A stretch of DNA of 64,000 nucleotides from Powellomyces hirtus (GCA_025526995.1 JAHLKG010000012.1:744001-808000); one strand, 5' to 3'. Shown: positions 22,376 through 35,429, counted from the stretch's first letter. Notes: generated by a model not told the origin, from the letters alone. Made by a program: numbers and translations.

Positions 22376-25300
22376 ATGCATTTGCTGCAACAAGTAGTAG
22401 CGGGAAATTCAAATGCGAACCTCTCCGGACTGTGTACGGGCACTTATGGTGGTCAGAGATATTTGGTATGGATGTTGACGTCAGGAACGATTAATTGTCA
22501 GTACCAGCGCATCCCTGACCGCGTGCTTTTCCTCGACGTCTAGGTCTATGGGAGCGGAGCGAGATGCATTGTGTACACGGCCGAGAACAAGCTGGTGCAA
22601 GTGTTGCGTAATCCAAGTGGAGATCACCTTGGCGCTTTAGCAGTGGCTTTCGATAGCGAGAAGGGCTTTGTAAGTCTGCACTTTGAAAGTGCCGCTCGCA
22701 ACTTGAAAAATTTTCGCCAGCAAATGGATCTTAGATGCTGCGATTCAAATAGATTGTGGCTTCATTTGGTCCGGAGGTTATTTTCTTCGTCCCTCAGAAG
22801 AGTCCAGAGGAGGTACAGTGACCTGCCCATTGGTGCACACTGCCCAGGCGGTCATTGATCACATCCTTTTAGGTCCAATGGATCTTCAAATCTTCTACTC
22901 TTCACGACTTTGCTGTAAGCGCACTATCTTGGGGTCCGAAAGGTCAGTAATGACTTTGTTGGACAGGAGGAGTATGAAACTGAACGCGCTCGCTCGATAT
23001 ACAGGCCAGCTTCTCGTGGCCGGAAGAGATGTTGGGCTCTGGCATTTCGATGAGACTGACTCAGAGAATCCGAGTTGGAGTAAAGACTGGAGTTGCAAGT
23101 ACGCGCCAGTGACACGCCCATTGCCATCCTCTAAGCGGTTATTTGAAAGAGCTTCTTTTGCAGCGTTGTGTCAGAGATTATCAAAGCGGACTTTTCTCCC
23201 GATGGTCAATTCTTTGCAACGTTGAGCCAAGTGGGTTTGGTCTGAAGCCAGTGGCTTTAAAGTAGTCCGTTGACTTTGATTTTACAAACTAGAGTGACCG
23301 ACTGCCAAAAGTTTGGTATAAAGTGAACTCGGGTAGGTACTAGCATCTGGATTGTATGGAGGACTTGAATCCACTTCTCACCTTGATGAAAGCCGACTTC
23401 AGCCCGAACTTTCCGACGTACCAGTTTGCATATCTGCCACATCCTACCTGCGTTAAGAACATCAGTTGGAGGAGAAGGCAGATAAAGACCGGGCAGTGAG
23501 TACTTGCGACCTCAATTCGTCCCAATTTTGTCACTCTCATTGATGAATGGCTGAGCAGGGGCCTGGACGAGAATGTGCTAATGACCAACTCACACGATAA
23601 TGTCACTCGGCTCTGGTGCCTAATGGAGCCGATTCAACCATTCCGATTCCACCTCGGAGCCGTCATTGATCCAGCTACGGCCCATATGGTGGACGGGAAG
23701 TCGGCTCCTGTTGGCGAGAATGTCTGCACGATGCACTGGTTAACGGGAAAAGAACTCCACGATGCTATCAATCAACGTGAAGAGGAAGAAATGCGGTTTG
23801 CGACGAAGAATGCGAACCGGAAGCCGGGAACCACACTGCTCAAGACCAAAAAGCTGAAAGATGCGCTCAAAGGATATTCTGATATCCTGTTTCACACTCA
23901 AAAAGATGGGTCTGTGGTCTTCTGGGGGATACAACATTTGACTTGTCATCCAAGGAGGGCGCCCAAAGTTCTTACGATCATGAAATCGGACAACACGTTG
24001 CCCCCAACCGATTTTGACTTCTTCCAGCGGACAGTTCTTGTCTTCCACAACGACTGGGGCACCCGGGAATCTGGTAGGACTGCAGATTTCCGTGCTGACG
24101 CGCGGCTGTGATAGTGGCCACAGTCTCCCTGCTAATAGAAGCAGCTATCTTCTTTCCGGCTGAGCTTCAGCTCGTTGCACAGAGGCAGGACGGATCATTG
24201 AATGCATACACGATGAATCTCGATGACTTCTTCGCAACATCCTGGATGACGCCTCGACTTTCTCTTAAACACTCATGGAGTGGGCATCGCGATTCGACGA
24301 TGAAAGTTGTGAGGCATCCGAATCTGCCATTTGTCGCTACAGTTGCAAAAGATGGAGAGATCATAATCTTTTACAATAGCGTTCCTATGGTCAGCAGGCA
24401 ATTCTGGTGTGGCTTCGAAGGATGACCGCAACTAAACTCTTTGTGCTGTGTGCTCATTTTCAGAACGGGCTTCGGACAACGGATGGTCTTTCCGCCGTCA
24501 CAACAATATCTCCCGCTGCGGAGAGCTCGCACTCCCAAATCGCGTGGCTGCCTCATGGTAATGAAAAACCCAATCCGAGCTGATTTGTACGCTACTTGAC
24601 TCCGTACCTCTGTAGGGTCACACTTCGTTCTTTTTCAAAAGGGCATACTCTCGATATATACTTTGAGCGGCAGCTCAAAGATCCACATAGGAGAGTTGAA
24701 GGGATATGATAACGAGTATCCGCTACTGTTCCTTCATGCCTATGTTGACCCCAATGCCAAAATCTTATCGGGAGATGATCTTGAGGAACATCAATTGCTG
24801 GTCCATCTTATTGGCGTCAGTGGGAAATCCAGCACTGTCTTTGTTTGGGCTCTCAAATTCGAGGGTATGAATCTCGGGCAATTTCTTTTGACTACATCCA
24901 TTCACTGATGAAGGCCCTCGACTTGCATAGGCAGCGCCTTACAACGACATTCGCTGATTTCAAAAACTTCCTTGTTTGGGGGTCTCGGATTGGATGACGT
25001 ATCGCTTCTCCGGGCGCTTCCTACCGACGATCTATGTCTCATTCATTATCCTCAATCGCCGATGGGTGCACATCTGTTTGTAACGTACTCCAGCGATAAA
25101 TTCATGCGCTTCTGGCACTGCTGTGATGGCAGTCTAGCTTCCCTGCCAGACTCATCCGACTGGGCTAGAGAAGCGCTGCAAGAGGGTGGTGAAATGAAAC
25201 CATGGCGAATTGTAAGCGAGTTTGAGTACCCGATGGATAACCTGGAGGCGCTTGAGACCGACGCGTTCGGGAAGATGTCTACAGGTACGTGATTGTTGCT

Positions 25301-28300
25301 GCAGCGCTGCGTGTTCTAATGTTAATGCTGCCTTTTTGCCGCTACAGTGTCGGCGTCAAATGGCTCATCCATCTTGTCTATATGGGGAAACGAGGCGACC
25401 GGCCTTGAGATGAAGCAAGAATGGACCACGACGCTAAAGTGCGGAGCATGCATACTATGGTACTCAAATGTCGATTGCTGACGCAGCATATACAGCGACA
25501 CGGTGATAGCACTGGATTGGTACTTTTCATCGGATGGGCAGCACCTCCTTGCCGTGGGAATGGCCAATCGCGTCCATGTTTATTGTCAGCGCCGATTAGC
25601 CAGCGTGCACGATACTCCAACCTGGGACCGCATAGGTGATGTAGAAATATCCTGGTAAGCCATCCCCAAGTCCGGTTTCTGTTTCTGAGATGATTAACGA
25701 AGACCTGTGGTTCAGGCAGGATATGACGACCACAGTCGCTTGGCTTCCCACTGGTTCGCTGATGATCGCTACTAAACACAACATGCTGGTGTATGACAAG
25801 TGGATGGATACTAGTCGCGATATTGGTTCGTTTGCGAAGCTTATCATGTGGGCTACGACGCCTCTGGTCACACTTTCCAACCTGTCAATTATCAGATGAC
25901 ATCAGCTCCAGTGCTTCTGCCGACACCACTCCTCAACAAACTTTCTCCATCGTCGACCGCAAAAATGGAAGGCTGCCGGATCATCATCCGCAACTGCTCA
26001 TTCAATATCTCCTATGGGGTAACCTTCTTTGAGGCACTTGTGGTGGTCAAGCGGGCGGTGCATATCTAACGAGTGATTAGGAAAGTACGATTTTGTGCGC
26101 TATAGTCTGTCCCTGCTTCATTGCTTTGTGAAGATGATGGTGGACGCTGGACGGACCATCACCGAAACGCCTGTCCCATTGTGGAGAATCTTTGCTGATG
26201 ACGAGGTAAGCTTTAATCCATCCCAGATGGTGATTCGGTCACTCACAGACCATTTCCACCGTGATCCATTATATAGGTCAAGGCACAGCGAGAGCAGCAA
26301 TACGACGCTCTTTTCGATTTTGGTGATGAGGCAGGGCAGTATGTATCTTGAACGGGGGCCCTTCATCTTCCCTGCCACTCTCTGACGATTCATTGCGTGT
26401 TAGAAAGGAGCTCAAAGTTGGCGAGTTTGACGATGACGAAGCAGCGTTCCTGTCTGAGCATTTGACGAGGATATCGTTACCCAATATCTCCAATATCGAT
26501 CAGATGCTTCTGCTTGCTGTGATCGATACGTTGGTCCAGGTATGTCTGCGTTTTGTCGGCGTTTTAGTGAAAGTATGGAAAACTTGTTGACCTCTTTCAT
26601 CGCCCAGGTGGAAAAACAAAAGAGATCGCTTGACGAGAACGGAGTCCGATACGTTCTGTTCATGCGCCTCTTCATGTTCTCGCAAAAGTCGTTCCCACCG
26701 CAAATGAAACCGATGAATCTCACTTCTCGAGACATTGCGTGGGGGTTTTTCACAGATTCTCAGGTAACACGTGGAATCTCACAAATTAAATGCGAGGCGA
26801 AGAAACCAATCCTGAAATTCTTCCCCAGGACATCTTGCTTGACTTTATAGCGCAATCCTTCAATAACAAAATAATGTGGAGCGATGCCAAAGCGCTGGGA
26901 TTGGGTTACCTGCTGCGGAACCCCGACACCATGCGCAGAACCATGGAAACCATTGCGAGAAATCAGTACATGGGCAAAGATGACACACGAAATCCAGTAG
27001 ACTGCTCATTGTTTTACATCGCGCTGCGGAAAAAGAACGTGCTGTTAGGACTGTGGAAACTTGCCAGCTCGCATCCGGAGCAGGCCGCCATGCTGAGGTT
27101 CCTGGCAAACGATTTCGAGGAGGAACGATGGAAAAGCGCTGCACTGAAGAACGCGTTTGCGCTACTGGGAAAACAGCGATACGAATACGCTGTATCCTTC
27201 TTCCTTCTGGCTGACAAGTTGAAAGACGCGGTGAGCGTCTGTTTAAAGCAGCTGAATGATCCTCAATTGGCGACGATTCTTTGTCGCTTGTACGAAGGCG
27301 AGGATGGTCCTGTCCTGACGGAAACCTATAACACCTACATCCTCCCGGGCGCAATTGCAAAAGGTGATCGATGGTTAGCCACCATGGCTTTTACGATCAT
27401 GAAGCAACGGGATAAGGCGCTCTTTGCCCTGTTGCACCCACTTGATGAACTGTTGCCTGCGCAATCAGACTCGGTGCCGCCTCCGACTGATCTCGCTCCA
27501 TCCTACTCCGATCCAGCCCTCTTGGTCTTCTATCATTATCTGCGGCGCTCGTATCGAGTCATGCGCGTGCCTCAACCGCGCATCCCAGCTGACGTGGAAA
27601 CTGATTTCGTGTACCGAAGTGCGCAAGCCTACGAGCACCTCGGATTACCCGGCCTGGCCTTGGACATCATCCGCAAAGCGGACGGTTTAATCGGCCAGTA
27701 TCTAGGCGATGAAGGCAGCTCGGGAGTTGCTGAGCTCAAAGCGCCCCCTGCCGACGACGTTGCTGGAGGCAATCTGAACATGGATCTGTGGCGTGAACCT
27801 GTGTCAAAGTCCGTCGATGTAGGAAAAACTCAAACGGCTGGAGGCTTTGATTGGGGTGAACGTGTCTCGACCGCCAAACTGGAGAGTAAAGCTGATGCTT
27901 TTGACTGGGGTGAGCCTGTTGCGAAGAAGACTCCAGTTGAGCCTGAGCCAGGCGGCTATGATTGGGGAGCGCCTGAGACTAAGGCAACCAGCGGCGGCGG
28001 TATTGATTGGGGTGAACCAACCACAAAGTCGTCTGATGGAGGCGGCTTGGATTGGGGTGAGCCGGTTTCTACCACCGTCGGAAAGAGTTCTCTCGATGAC
28101 GAATTCGAGGCTTTCAAGCGGAGTCTCGGTGCTGGGTATGACTCCGCTGGCGAAGAAAATGGGGACGAGGACGACTTCGACGACGGAGAGCCCGGAGAAG
28201 GGTCATTCGGAGACGAGGGTGAAGCGTCATCACCACATGCAGTTGTCACTGCGTCGGAGCCGCCGGACCCCAAACGCCTTCTGCGTTTTGAGCTTGAAAA

Positions 28301-31281
28301 GCGCAACATGCGACTTTACAAGTGGATGCTGGCTATGCGGATCGTTCAAGCCGTGTACAAGTCCATCTCGATCGTTTCCAAAAACCGAGAGGTCCTCCAA
28401 GAGGAGCCCACCTTCCGGGATTATTTCACATTGTTGCTGGACGGCATGCGCACCCTTCTGGAAATTGTCGAAATGCCCGTCGAAGTCATGAATCGCATCC
28501 TCGCCATGCGATGTCGGGAGATGGATGCTATCGCCGCCTACGTCGAAATCGTGCCCTTGCATGGCACCTTGAGAGACTACTTGCCGTCCGTGGAGCGTTT
28601 CTTGGCGGAGGAATGCAATACCCTTGCGAGGTTGGCACTAAGTGACAATCTCGATGGAAAGTCTCAGGCTCCGGCATATGTAGAATCGCTCGCTCGGTAT
28701 GATCCGAGTGTGGATGGACTGGTTAACGCAACCACTGAATCTTGTGTCCGTTTGTAGGCAACTGCTTTTGTTCATTGTGCGATGGACGGAGAAAGCCTCA
28801 CTAGAGAATGGCTGCGCTCTGAATCGCACCATTGCATGTCAAACGTGCGTCACAGCCTTCATGACCTTGACGGTCGGTGCACTCCGAAGCAAAGATTATC
28901 AGATGCTACAATTGCTGGTTGATCTATGTGATCGATTCTTTGATCTTCTCCTTGCCGGAAACGTGGACAACTTAACTGTTATCCTCATGGAGCTATCTGT
29001 TCCGCGTGCCCCACGGCTTCACGATCCTGATGCAGATGGTGGATATGGCATGGACGCCGATAGTGGACCTGACGAGGACGATTTTGAAGAAAAGAGTCCG
29101 CTCAGAGACCAGTTTCAGGCTGAAGTGGCTATTATGTGCGATGCGCTCATTGCCATCGTCTCGTTCCAGCACATTGGCCTCACCTTCGACAGATACCTGG
29201 CGCAGTTGCGGAGTGGCGGGTTGAATCCGTCTGATGAGTCTCATGGTTTCCTTTGCGATGCGGTCTTAAGACCGACCAGTATTTTACTGCATACGATGCA
29301 AAAAGCACTGGCGAAGGAGTGGGTCTGCGGAGGCGTCAAAATCGGTACGTATACAATATTTGTCCCATTGATACCAGTCCATTCCGGCACTGATCGGTTG
29401 TTATTCGCGCAGAAAAAATCCGGAAATATTTGGACACGCATGAGAAAAAGAAACTCTGGGATACTCTGAAAAAGACCATCAGCGTCCGCAAAATGATCGA
29501 GTTTGTGATGCAGGCCCGCGAGGATGAGGAGCCGCCAAAACCAGCGCCAGCGGAAGATTTTAACAGTGGGGAGGCAAAAGATCTGACGGTGGACACGACC
29601 GCGGAGCCGCTGCAAGAGGCGCCAGAACTGATTTATCGCACGGCGGACATCATACATACTTTCGCTTTGAACCCGGTAAGTATGGCGCGCATGGGTTTTA
29701 AACCTAGGGTTCAATGACGATAGTGTCTCATATAAATCTCTGCAGTTGGATCAAAACCATATGGCTATCGGCACTCATCGCGGCATTCTGGAAATTGACG
29801 TGATGAGCGCTGTTAACTTTTTCCAGGTTAGGGAAGTGTGCTTTAAAATCAATATCTATGACGACATCTAAAGCTAGAGATTGCTGCCCCAACAAATTTG
29901 TAGCGCAGAGGAACATTCACCGACATTCACCAGTCAGTGGATGACATTGCCGTCCGGTCAACTGCGGCACGCAAGTCGGTAGATCAGCCACCACTTGATC
30001 TCGACAACGCGAGTCATAAGCCCACCGTGAAGCGCCGTGACACTTTGACCCGCAAGCTCAGTTTCGACTCGATGCAGAAAGCTATCGAGAACAACATGCG
30101 CAGTCTGCGCACCGAAAGCAGCCTCACAGACTTGAATGCGGGACGAGGCATCAACCACACCGTCCCGGGAGTCTCTTCACTCTCTTCCCACCCAACACTC
30201 AACTATTACCTCGCTGGAATCAGCGATCCGCCCACCACGCCCGCCGTGGTACAGCTTTACCAATTCGGGCAGCCCCGAGAGCTCGTGACGTACACATCCG
30301 GCACGACAGCGAGATTCACCCGATGCCGATTTGACCCCTTTGGAGTCCGCTTTGGCGCCAGTGACTCCAAGGGAGATGTTTATCTGTGGCGATTTGATGC
30401 CAGTGCTGACGCATCCCGACCTGCCATGGTCGTGCCCTGTCATTCGTCGTTCACCAACGATTTTACATTCCTGAATTCAAGCAGCTTGCTTGCCACCGCG
30501 GGAGTATCAACAAATAACCAGTAAGTATGAATGATGCTGTGATAGCGGTACGTTGGCTGAGGTTTTTATGTTTTTTTCTCTAGAAACGTGTGTTTGTGGG
30601 ATACACTGCTGCCTACATCTCGGGCACGCGTGAAAGGTGCGTGAACGAGCGACCGGTTAAAATTAGTTATAGTTGATGCTCTTGCTCATGCATCTTATCC
30701 CATCTGCAGGCTTCAATGTAGCGGAAGGCGGCGCATATTCGTTGGTTTACTCTCCACGGCATCAGTTGCTGTTCTCGGGTGGAAAGAAGGGTGATATATG
30801 TATGTCAAGGCGGATATTGACTCAAGAGCAAAGAATGCAATTGCGGTCGCTTACTCGAATCTTCACTTAGTTGTCTTTGACACGCGAGAACGGACGCTTG
30901 TGGATAGTTTCCAGGCACACGACCATCTGGTCAAGTCGCTCGCCGTGGACTCCGAGAACGGTTATCTCGTCTCAGGATCCATGGGTGGTGATCTCAAGGT
31001 AACAACAAGAAGAACAGGCAGGCGCAGTCGAGTTTCCAATTGTGATCCTGACAGCCAGTCCTTTCTTCTCCTAGCTCTGGGATCTTCAAACGTTCAAGGA
31101 ACAAAGCACATGGACCTCTGACCGCCCATCATCAGCGTCCCCAAACCGTGCCTCGGCCACTGACAAGACAGGTCTGTCATCATATGGTATCATGCAGGCG
31201 GAGGTGGTCCAAGGTTCGGTATATACTTGTGGTGCGGATGGGTGCGTGCGCCGGTACGCTCCCCATGCCGCACAGAGATAG
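22376..31281 (+). CDS. RAV1: Rav1/DmX-like RAVE complex subunit
   Basis: A gene of about 8.9 kb with more than 20 exons and short introns. Rav1 is the core of the RAVE complex, which reassembles vacuolar V-ATPase; DmX/rabconnectin are the animal relatives. The start is MHLLQQVVAGNSNANL (ATG 22376), spliced at 22465/22544 to GGQRYLVYGSGARCIVYTA, as in Rav1 N-termini. N-terminal WD40 repeats run to about 26.4 kb. The long exon 26.8-28.75 kb encodes the Rav1 C-terminal helical domain (LGLGYLLRNPDTMRRTMET, then FALLGKQRYEYAVSFFLLAD). It is followed by five DWGEP-type repeats at about 27846-28068 and acidic linkers. The C-terminal WD40 domain, as in DmX, is at 29.7-31.3 kb, where intron 30800-30870 restores GGKKGDIFVFDTRERTLVDS. 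The last exon ends at TAG 31279-31281. Every junction I tested kept frame. Not all exon borders were fixed. Confidence 0.88.
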
Positions 31282-32270
31282 GAATGGGAAGCACATATAC
31301 AAGGGGAGCACAAGCTGTATAATGGGAATTTGAATGATATCTCTGCTGCGCAACTGGTTTCAAATTGTTTCTTGTGATAGCCTAAGAATGTCAAACCATG
31401 ACTAAAAAGCTTGAAAAACGCCACCACTAGCACAGCAAGGCGAATATTATGGATGAGGAAGGCCGTGTGCCTGACCACTAGTTCAATCGAAATACTTAAC
31501 AACTGTGGTATCGGAACGGAGCAGAAGAGCGAAACACGGAGTCCCATTTGTTGCGAATTGACGCATGCAAGAACATTTTCGTCTCTTCGCCCGGCAATGC
31601 CGGTATCAGGAAGTCACATCATCTCAATCCGAACTCACAACACAATGCATCGCTGCTTTCCCTTCGACCGACTTCCTTCCAGCATTTGGCTGGTAAGCCT
31701 CCCCAGCGAATTCCGAATTGCCAATTATCGCAACAGATGGAATAAAGGCAGTGAGTGTTCCCCGTGTGGCCTGTACAAGCTGCATACAACATAGCAAATG
31801 GCTCCTACACGGTCCTCACATTCCTTGCCAGAGGAGGTGGAAAGGTTCTAAACGAGTGTTTGTATAGGCTGTGACGTGCAAATTCCTCTGTGCAGTGTCA
31901 ACCAGGGTACGACAGTTTCGGAGCCTCGGTCCCGACGCGCTGTGGAGCCTGACACTCGGTTTGACACCTGCGCTGTCAATGATCCGTCGGTAAGGCCAGG
32001 CGGTATAACGGTATCCATTCTGAATCTTTCGTTTGGCACTTGGTACAGCCTACAGTACAAAAATGGAAGCACCACAGCGATGGTTCTAGGGATGGCGATT
32101 GACGTTCATGCCCGCCGTTGAAGGACGTACTCCTTTTCGTTCAGGTTTGTTATGTTTCGGTTGTAGGGTTTCCACCTGCGTTTTGTGCTTTCTGGTTTCG
32201 CGAGGGACATTCCATGGCAACAGCGCGGGCGTTTTGCTGTCGCCTTTTGTAAAACGTCAATGTAAGGATC
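31282..32270. other. Convergent intergenic region, weak coding hints
   Basis: About 1 kb after the Rav1-like gene. A frame at 31864-32121 (+), which follows an AG acceptor-like site and has no ATG, encodes a Cys-containing stretch ending AMVLGMAIDVHARR. It could be a terminal exon of an unrecognised + gene, but no upstream exons were found. Confidence 0.4.
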
Positions 32271-32585
32271 CTACACATAAGCTGCGTTGTCCACGACCGC
32301 ATCCTCTATCATCTGGTAAATAAGGTTCTTTGTCACTGGAAAGGGGTAGGACACAGCATCGTTGCCCACTGGTGACATGTATCGAAGGACAATTTCATTG
32401 GTGAAAAATCGCTTGATCTGATCACCAATGTAGACATACTCCATGTCATGGATGTTCACCAAGATGCTATTCCCAACATCGCGTGGTGCACCTGAAGTGT
32501 TGTAGTACAGCCCAGGTGGATCGCTAGCGGCGTTGCAATCAATGTTGCTGCTACCACAAGAGACGGCATTTTGAAGTTGGCTCAC
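32271..32585 (-). CDS. Possible 3' exon of an unassigned gene
   Basis: An open frame of 104 codons follows an acceptor-like TTTCAACACAG and ends with TAG at 32271. It begins SQLQNAVSCGSSNIDC and contains YIGDQIKRFFTNEIVLRYM, which reads as real protein. It has no ATG near its start, so upstream exons must exist, perhaps within 32.6-32.7 kb, or it may be the end of the larger gene upstream with a missed intron. No family is recognised. Confidence 0.3.
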   Translation of the reverse strand: MSQLQNAVSCGSSNIDCNAASDPPGLYYNTSGAPRDVGNSILVNIHDMEYVYIGDQIKRFFTNEIVLRYMSPVGNDAVSYPFPVTKNLIYQMIEDAVVDNAAYV

Positions 32586-32720
32586 CTGTGTTGAAAGTAG
32601 AATGTGGAATTGAGGATGCTCTCCCTACGTACAATGCACAATGAAGGATAAAGGGGAGCTAAGGAATGGAGGGGATGTAAATGATGGAAATGGATGGAAG
32701 AGATGGAAGGGAGTGCATGA

Positions 32721-34355
32721 CTACTCAATATGCAAAATGTCGCCCTTTTGAAAGAATCCCCATCCACTTCCGTTTCCAGGCCGTGCAATAAGATCCTCCG
32801 ACTGCACTTTGCCACCTTGAGTGTAAACTAGAATTATGTCTCTCTTGTCGCTTTCCAGACCGTTTCCGTTGTTGATTTTGTTGCCATCATCATCACCGGC
32901 ATCACCGGCATCATCATGAAGATTATCGCCATTTGTCTCATCATCATCGCCGTGGTCAACGTCGGTATCTACCATCTCATCGATTCGCCTTCGCTTTGGC
33001 GGATTCCCAAGGAAGTAGCCAATGCCAACATGTTCATCTTCGTGCCCGCCGAAGACTTGTCCCTCGACCTCTGCATTCAGAACTCTCTTTGCGATATGGT
33101 TGAAATTTGGAGACTCGACTCCAAGTTCGGTACATATCGCCTGGAGGATGTTGCCTACGATACATGAGAGCCATCCAGGACAAGTAGTTTCATGACATCC
33201 ACCCGGGTGAGTCAACAAACGGGCATGCAAGTAGCAAACTTGTCCAACAACCAAACATCGAGGATGATGGGCAGGGATGTATTTAAAGATAAAACCATCG
33301 ATGCCGAGATTCCCACGAAGGAGAGTGTTGAGGAGATCCTCGATCAGTACGTGACGGGTCATATCTGCGCTTCTGGATCGCTGGAAGATGCTGCCCATAT
33401 GTTCCTCATACGTCCCAAGGTCTTGCTTGAGAATGCGAAACAAATCAGGTGAGACGGTCACAAGCTGGTACTTTCGGTCGCTCGCAGGTTTAGGTACGTT
33501 TCGGGGCCATGGGTAGCACATTTCGCCGTGTCGCTCCTTGAAGTAGCTTGAAAGGTGACGGGTGATAACAGGGTGTTTCGCGATATAGTCTGCCTCGTAG
33601 AATGATTCTTGAGAATTGATCTGATCGTAGAGAAGACTGATTTTGCTCGGGGCAGTTTTCAAAGCAGCGTCCCACAGGCCGAGCATCCCTTCAAGAACGA
33701 CGCCCCATTTGCCGCTCCAATTGCCTGGGTTCTCGTGAAATAGGTTGATACCGCAACGGAGGGACAAAGGTCCTTCTTGAACATTGACAAGGGAGTGGCG
33801 GAAGAAGACATGCCCTGCAAGAGCCGACTTGTAGTCGAAGAGCTGGCCGATCTTAGGGTCCTCGTGAATGATGCTTTCGGACTCTGGAATCGATATATAC
33901 AGCAGTTGCGAGATCAAGGTTTCGAGAACCTCGTCCTGGATATTCCCGATCCGGAGAAGGAAGCCTTCATACCGGTGTCGGGCGGCACTGGTGTTCCAGG
34001 CAAGCGCCCCTCCGTATTTGCCGGCAGTTACCGCATTCCATTCGGTATCGCCCGCTAGCAATTGCACAGAGCATCCATTCTTGATCAGTTGAACGACTCG
34101 TAGGGTTTGATTGAGATGAGAATCAAGGATGTGACTGATTCGGTCAATGTAGGTGATCTCAATCGAACCGCTATTGGGGAATGAGATAGCGGATGCTGAG
34201 GACCCAGTGTTGCTGATAAGATATGGGGGTTCTCCGGCTTTTCGAAAGACTTGGACTCGCCGCTGCCAGACAGGGCTGAGCCCATCTCGCAGCGTAGAAG
34301 ATGTCCAACGATTGCAGAACCACTTAAGAGAATCGACTGTATCAGCAAACGCCAT
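32721..34355 (-). CDS. Hypothetical protein, 544 residues
   Basis: A single open frame from ATG 34355 (MAFADTVDSLKWFCNRW) to TAG at 32721. The codon pattern is protein-like over the whole length, with regular aromatic and hydrophobic residues. Residues about 375-400 hold a Cys/His-rich patch, CYLHARLLTHPGGCHETTCP followed by GWLSC, that might bind zinc. Residues 440-500 are strongly acidic and Asn-rich after a basic PPKRRRIDEM, a possible nuclear signal. No known domain, signal peptide or membrane segment was recognised. It may be a lineage-specific or expanded-family protein; proximity to a telomere-like repeat (34472-34486) would fit a fast-evolving locus but proves nothing. Confidence 0.55.
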   Translation of the reverse strand: MAFADTVDSLKWFCNRWTSSTLRDGLSPVWQRRVQVFRKAGEPPYLISNTGSSASAISFPNSGSIEITYIDRISHILDSHLNQTLRVVQLIKNGCSVQLLAGDTEWNAVTAGKYGGALAWNTSAARHRYEGFLLRIGNIQDEVLETLISQLLYISIPESESIIHEDPKIGQLFDYKSALAGHVFFRHSLVNVQEGPLSLRCGINLFHENPGNWSGKWGVVLEGMLGLWDAALKTAPSKISLLYDQINSQESFYEADYIAKHPVITRHLSSYFKERHGEMCYPWPRNVPKPASDRKYQLVTVSPDLFRILKQDLGTYEEHMGSIFQRSRSADMTRHVLIEDLLNTLLRGNLGIDGFIFKYIPAHHPRCLVVGQVCYLHARLLTHPGGCHETTCPGWLSCIVGNILQAICTELGVESPNFNHIAKRVLNAEVEGQVFGGHEDEHVGIGYFLGNPPKRRRIDEMVDTDVDHGDDDETNGDNLHDDAGDAGDDDGNKINNGNGLESDKRDIILVYTQGGKVQSEDLIARPGNGSGWGFFQKGDILHIE

Positions 34356-34457
34356 GCAGGACAAGGAAATATTGTGGTAATCGACAAAATCCTTTTATTT
34401 GCAATGTGGGGAGGTTCCCTTGTCGCAATGGGCGGGTCATGGTTCATAGCATCTTTT

Positions 34458-34550
34458 ATACAACGCGCTTAGTTAGGGTTAGGGTTCACTTACGTGCAAC
34501 GGTGACAGGGGCCTGAAGACCCTTGCATTCTGGTATCGATACAACGCGCT
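34458..34550. repeat. 12-bp direct repeats flanking a telomere-like tract
   Basis: ATACAACGCGCT occurs at 34458-34469 and again at 34539-34550. The 69 bp between them contain GTTAGGGTTAGGGTT (34472-34486). This resembles a small insertion with target duplication or a repair scar. Confidence 0.75.
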
Positions 34551-34628
34551 ACATGGAGGGATCGTCGTGTGATTGTCATGTGCTCATCAACTTACAAACG
34601 TGCGAACATTCAGCTAGCTTTTTCACGA

Positions 34629-34844
34629 CTATCCCGCCCAACAAGCGGCTGCACAGTCAGTTTCACGCAAAAGAATCTCAGTCCTTTCGTTGATGGCTTG
34701 GCTTTTCCCAATAGCGGACGCTTTCGCAGCATGGAGGTACTCCAAAATTTCTTTCTCGAGACTGTCCCAGTTTGCTTCCTGGAGAAGATATTTCCAGGTG
34801 AAAGCAGCAGGGAGGCGGCCGCGATGGAGGAAATCTAGTAGCAT
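34629..34844 (-). CDS. Doubtful small reading frame
   Basis: A 71-codon frame, MLLDFLHRGRLPAAFTWKYL..., is amphipathic and helix-like and reads as protein, but it has a stop close upstream, no promoter evidence and no known family. It may be one exon of a larger minus-strand gene or a remnant. Confidence 0.2.
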   Translation of the reverse strand: MLLDFLHRGRLPAAFTWKYLLQEANWDSLEKEILEYLHAAKASAIGKSQAINERTEILLRETDCAAACWAG

Positions 34845-35429
34845 GAGGGATGCGTGCTGAATATGTTGCACGCTTGACTGTCTCTATGCCACAACACTTT
34901 TTCGATAAAAGCTTGCCTTGTTAAGCTTTGATTCTCAGCGGCGATTGAGGTCGAGACGAATGCGGCTATGACGGGCAGCGCTGGTAGCTGCAGTGTCGTT
35001 GTTGCGTTGTCGGTTGCGTTTGCCGGCCTGGCTGTTGTATTCTAGAACTTTTGTCCCATTTCATACCCTCACCACAGCGTGTTTGCTAGCTAACTGAATA
35101 GATAAGATAGATAGACAAGTTGAGCAGATAGGTAGAAAGGTGTTGACAAGAGAAAGCGACTACTATATATTTCGAATCCTCAAAAAGACCTGCAAGTGCC
35201 CCGCAAAGTCATTAGAGCACGCAGCACAGACACGACCGCAACCCGATCTCATCATCTAAAAGTACAAATGCAAAATGCAAAATGTGAGAACAAGAAACTC
35301 TCTACAACTAGCTATGTGACTGTGAAGAAGAACTAAAATAAATTACTCGCGGTGAGAAAAAGGAGCGGGGTAGCGGCCATCTCCGTGCTTGGTGCCAAGG
35401 GTTTTGCGGGTTGGGAGCAATTAGCAAAT

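Larger units (their letters stand above)
34365..35429. other. Intergenic region with telomere-like insert
   Basis: About 1 kb between the hypothetical gene and the 3' end of CHO2. It contains a TTAGGGTTAGGG tract and its flanking 12-bp direct repeats (34458-34550). A weak minus-strand frame lies at 34629-34844, and a GATA/TAGA-rich stretch near 35095-35135. Confidence 0.6.

Noticed and set aside
26790..28757. The 655-codon frame as a separate gene
   Set aside because: It is one long internal exon of the Rav1-like gene; its sequence is the Rav1 C-terminal helical domain and flanking exons continue it in phase.
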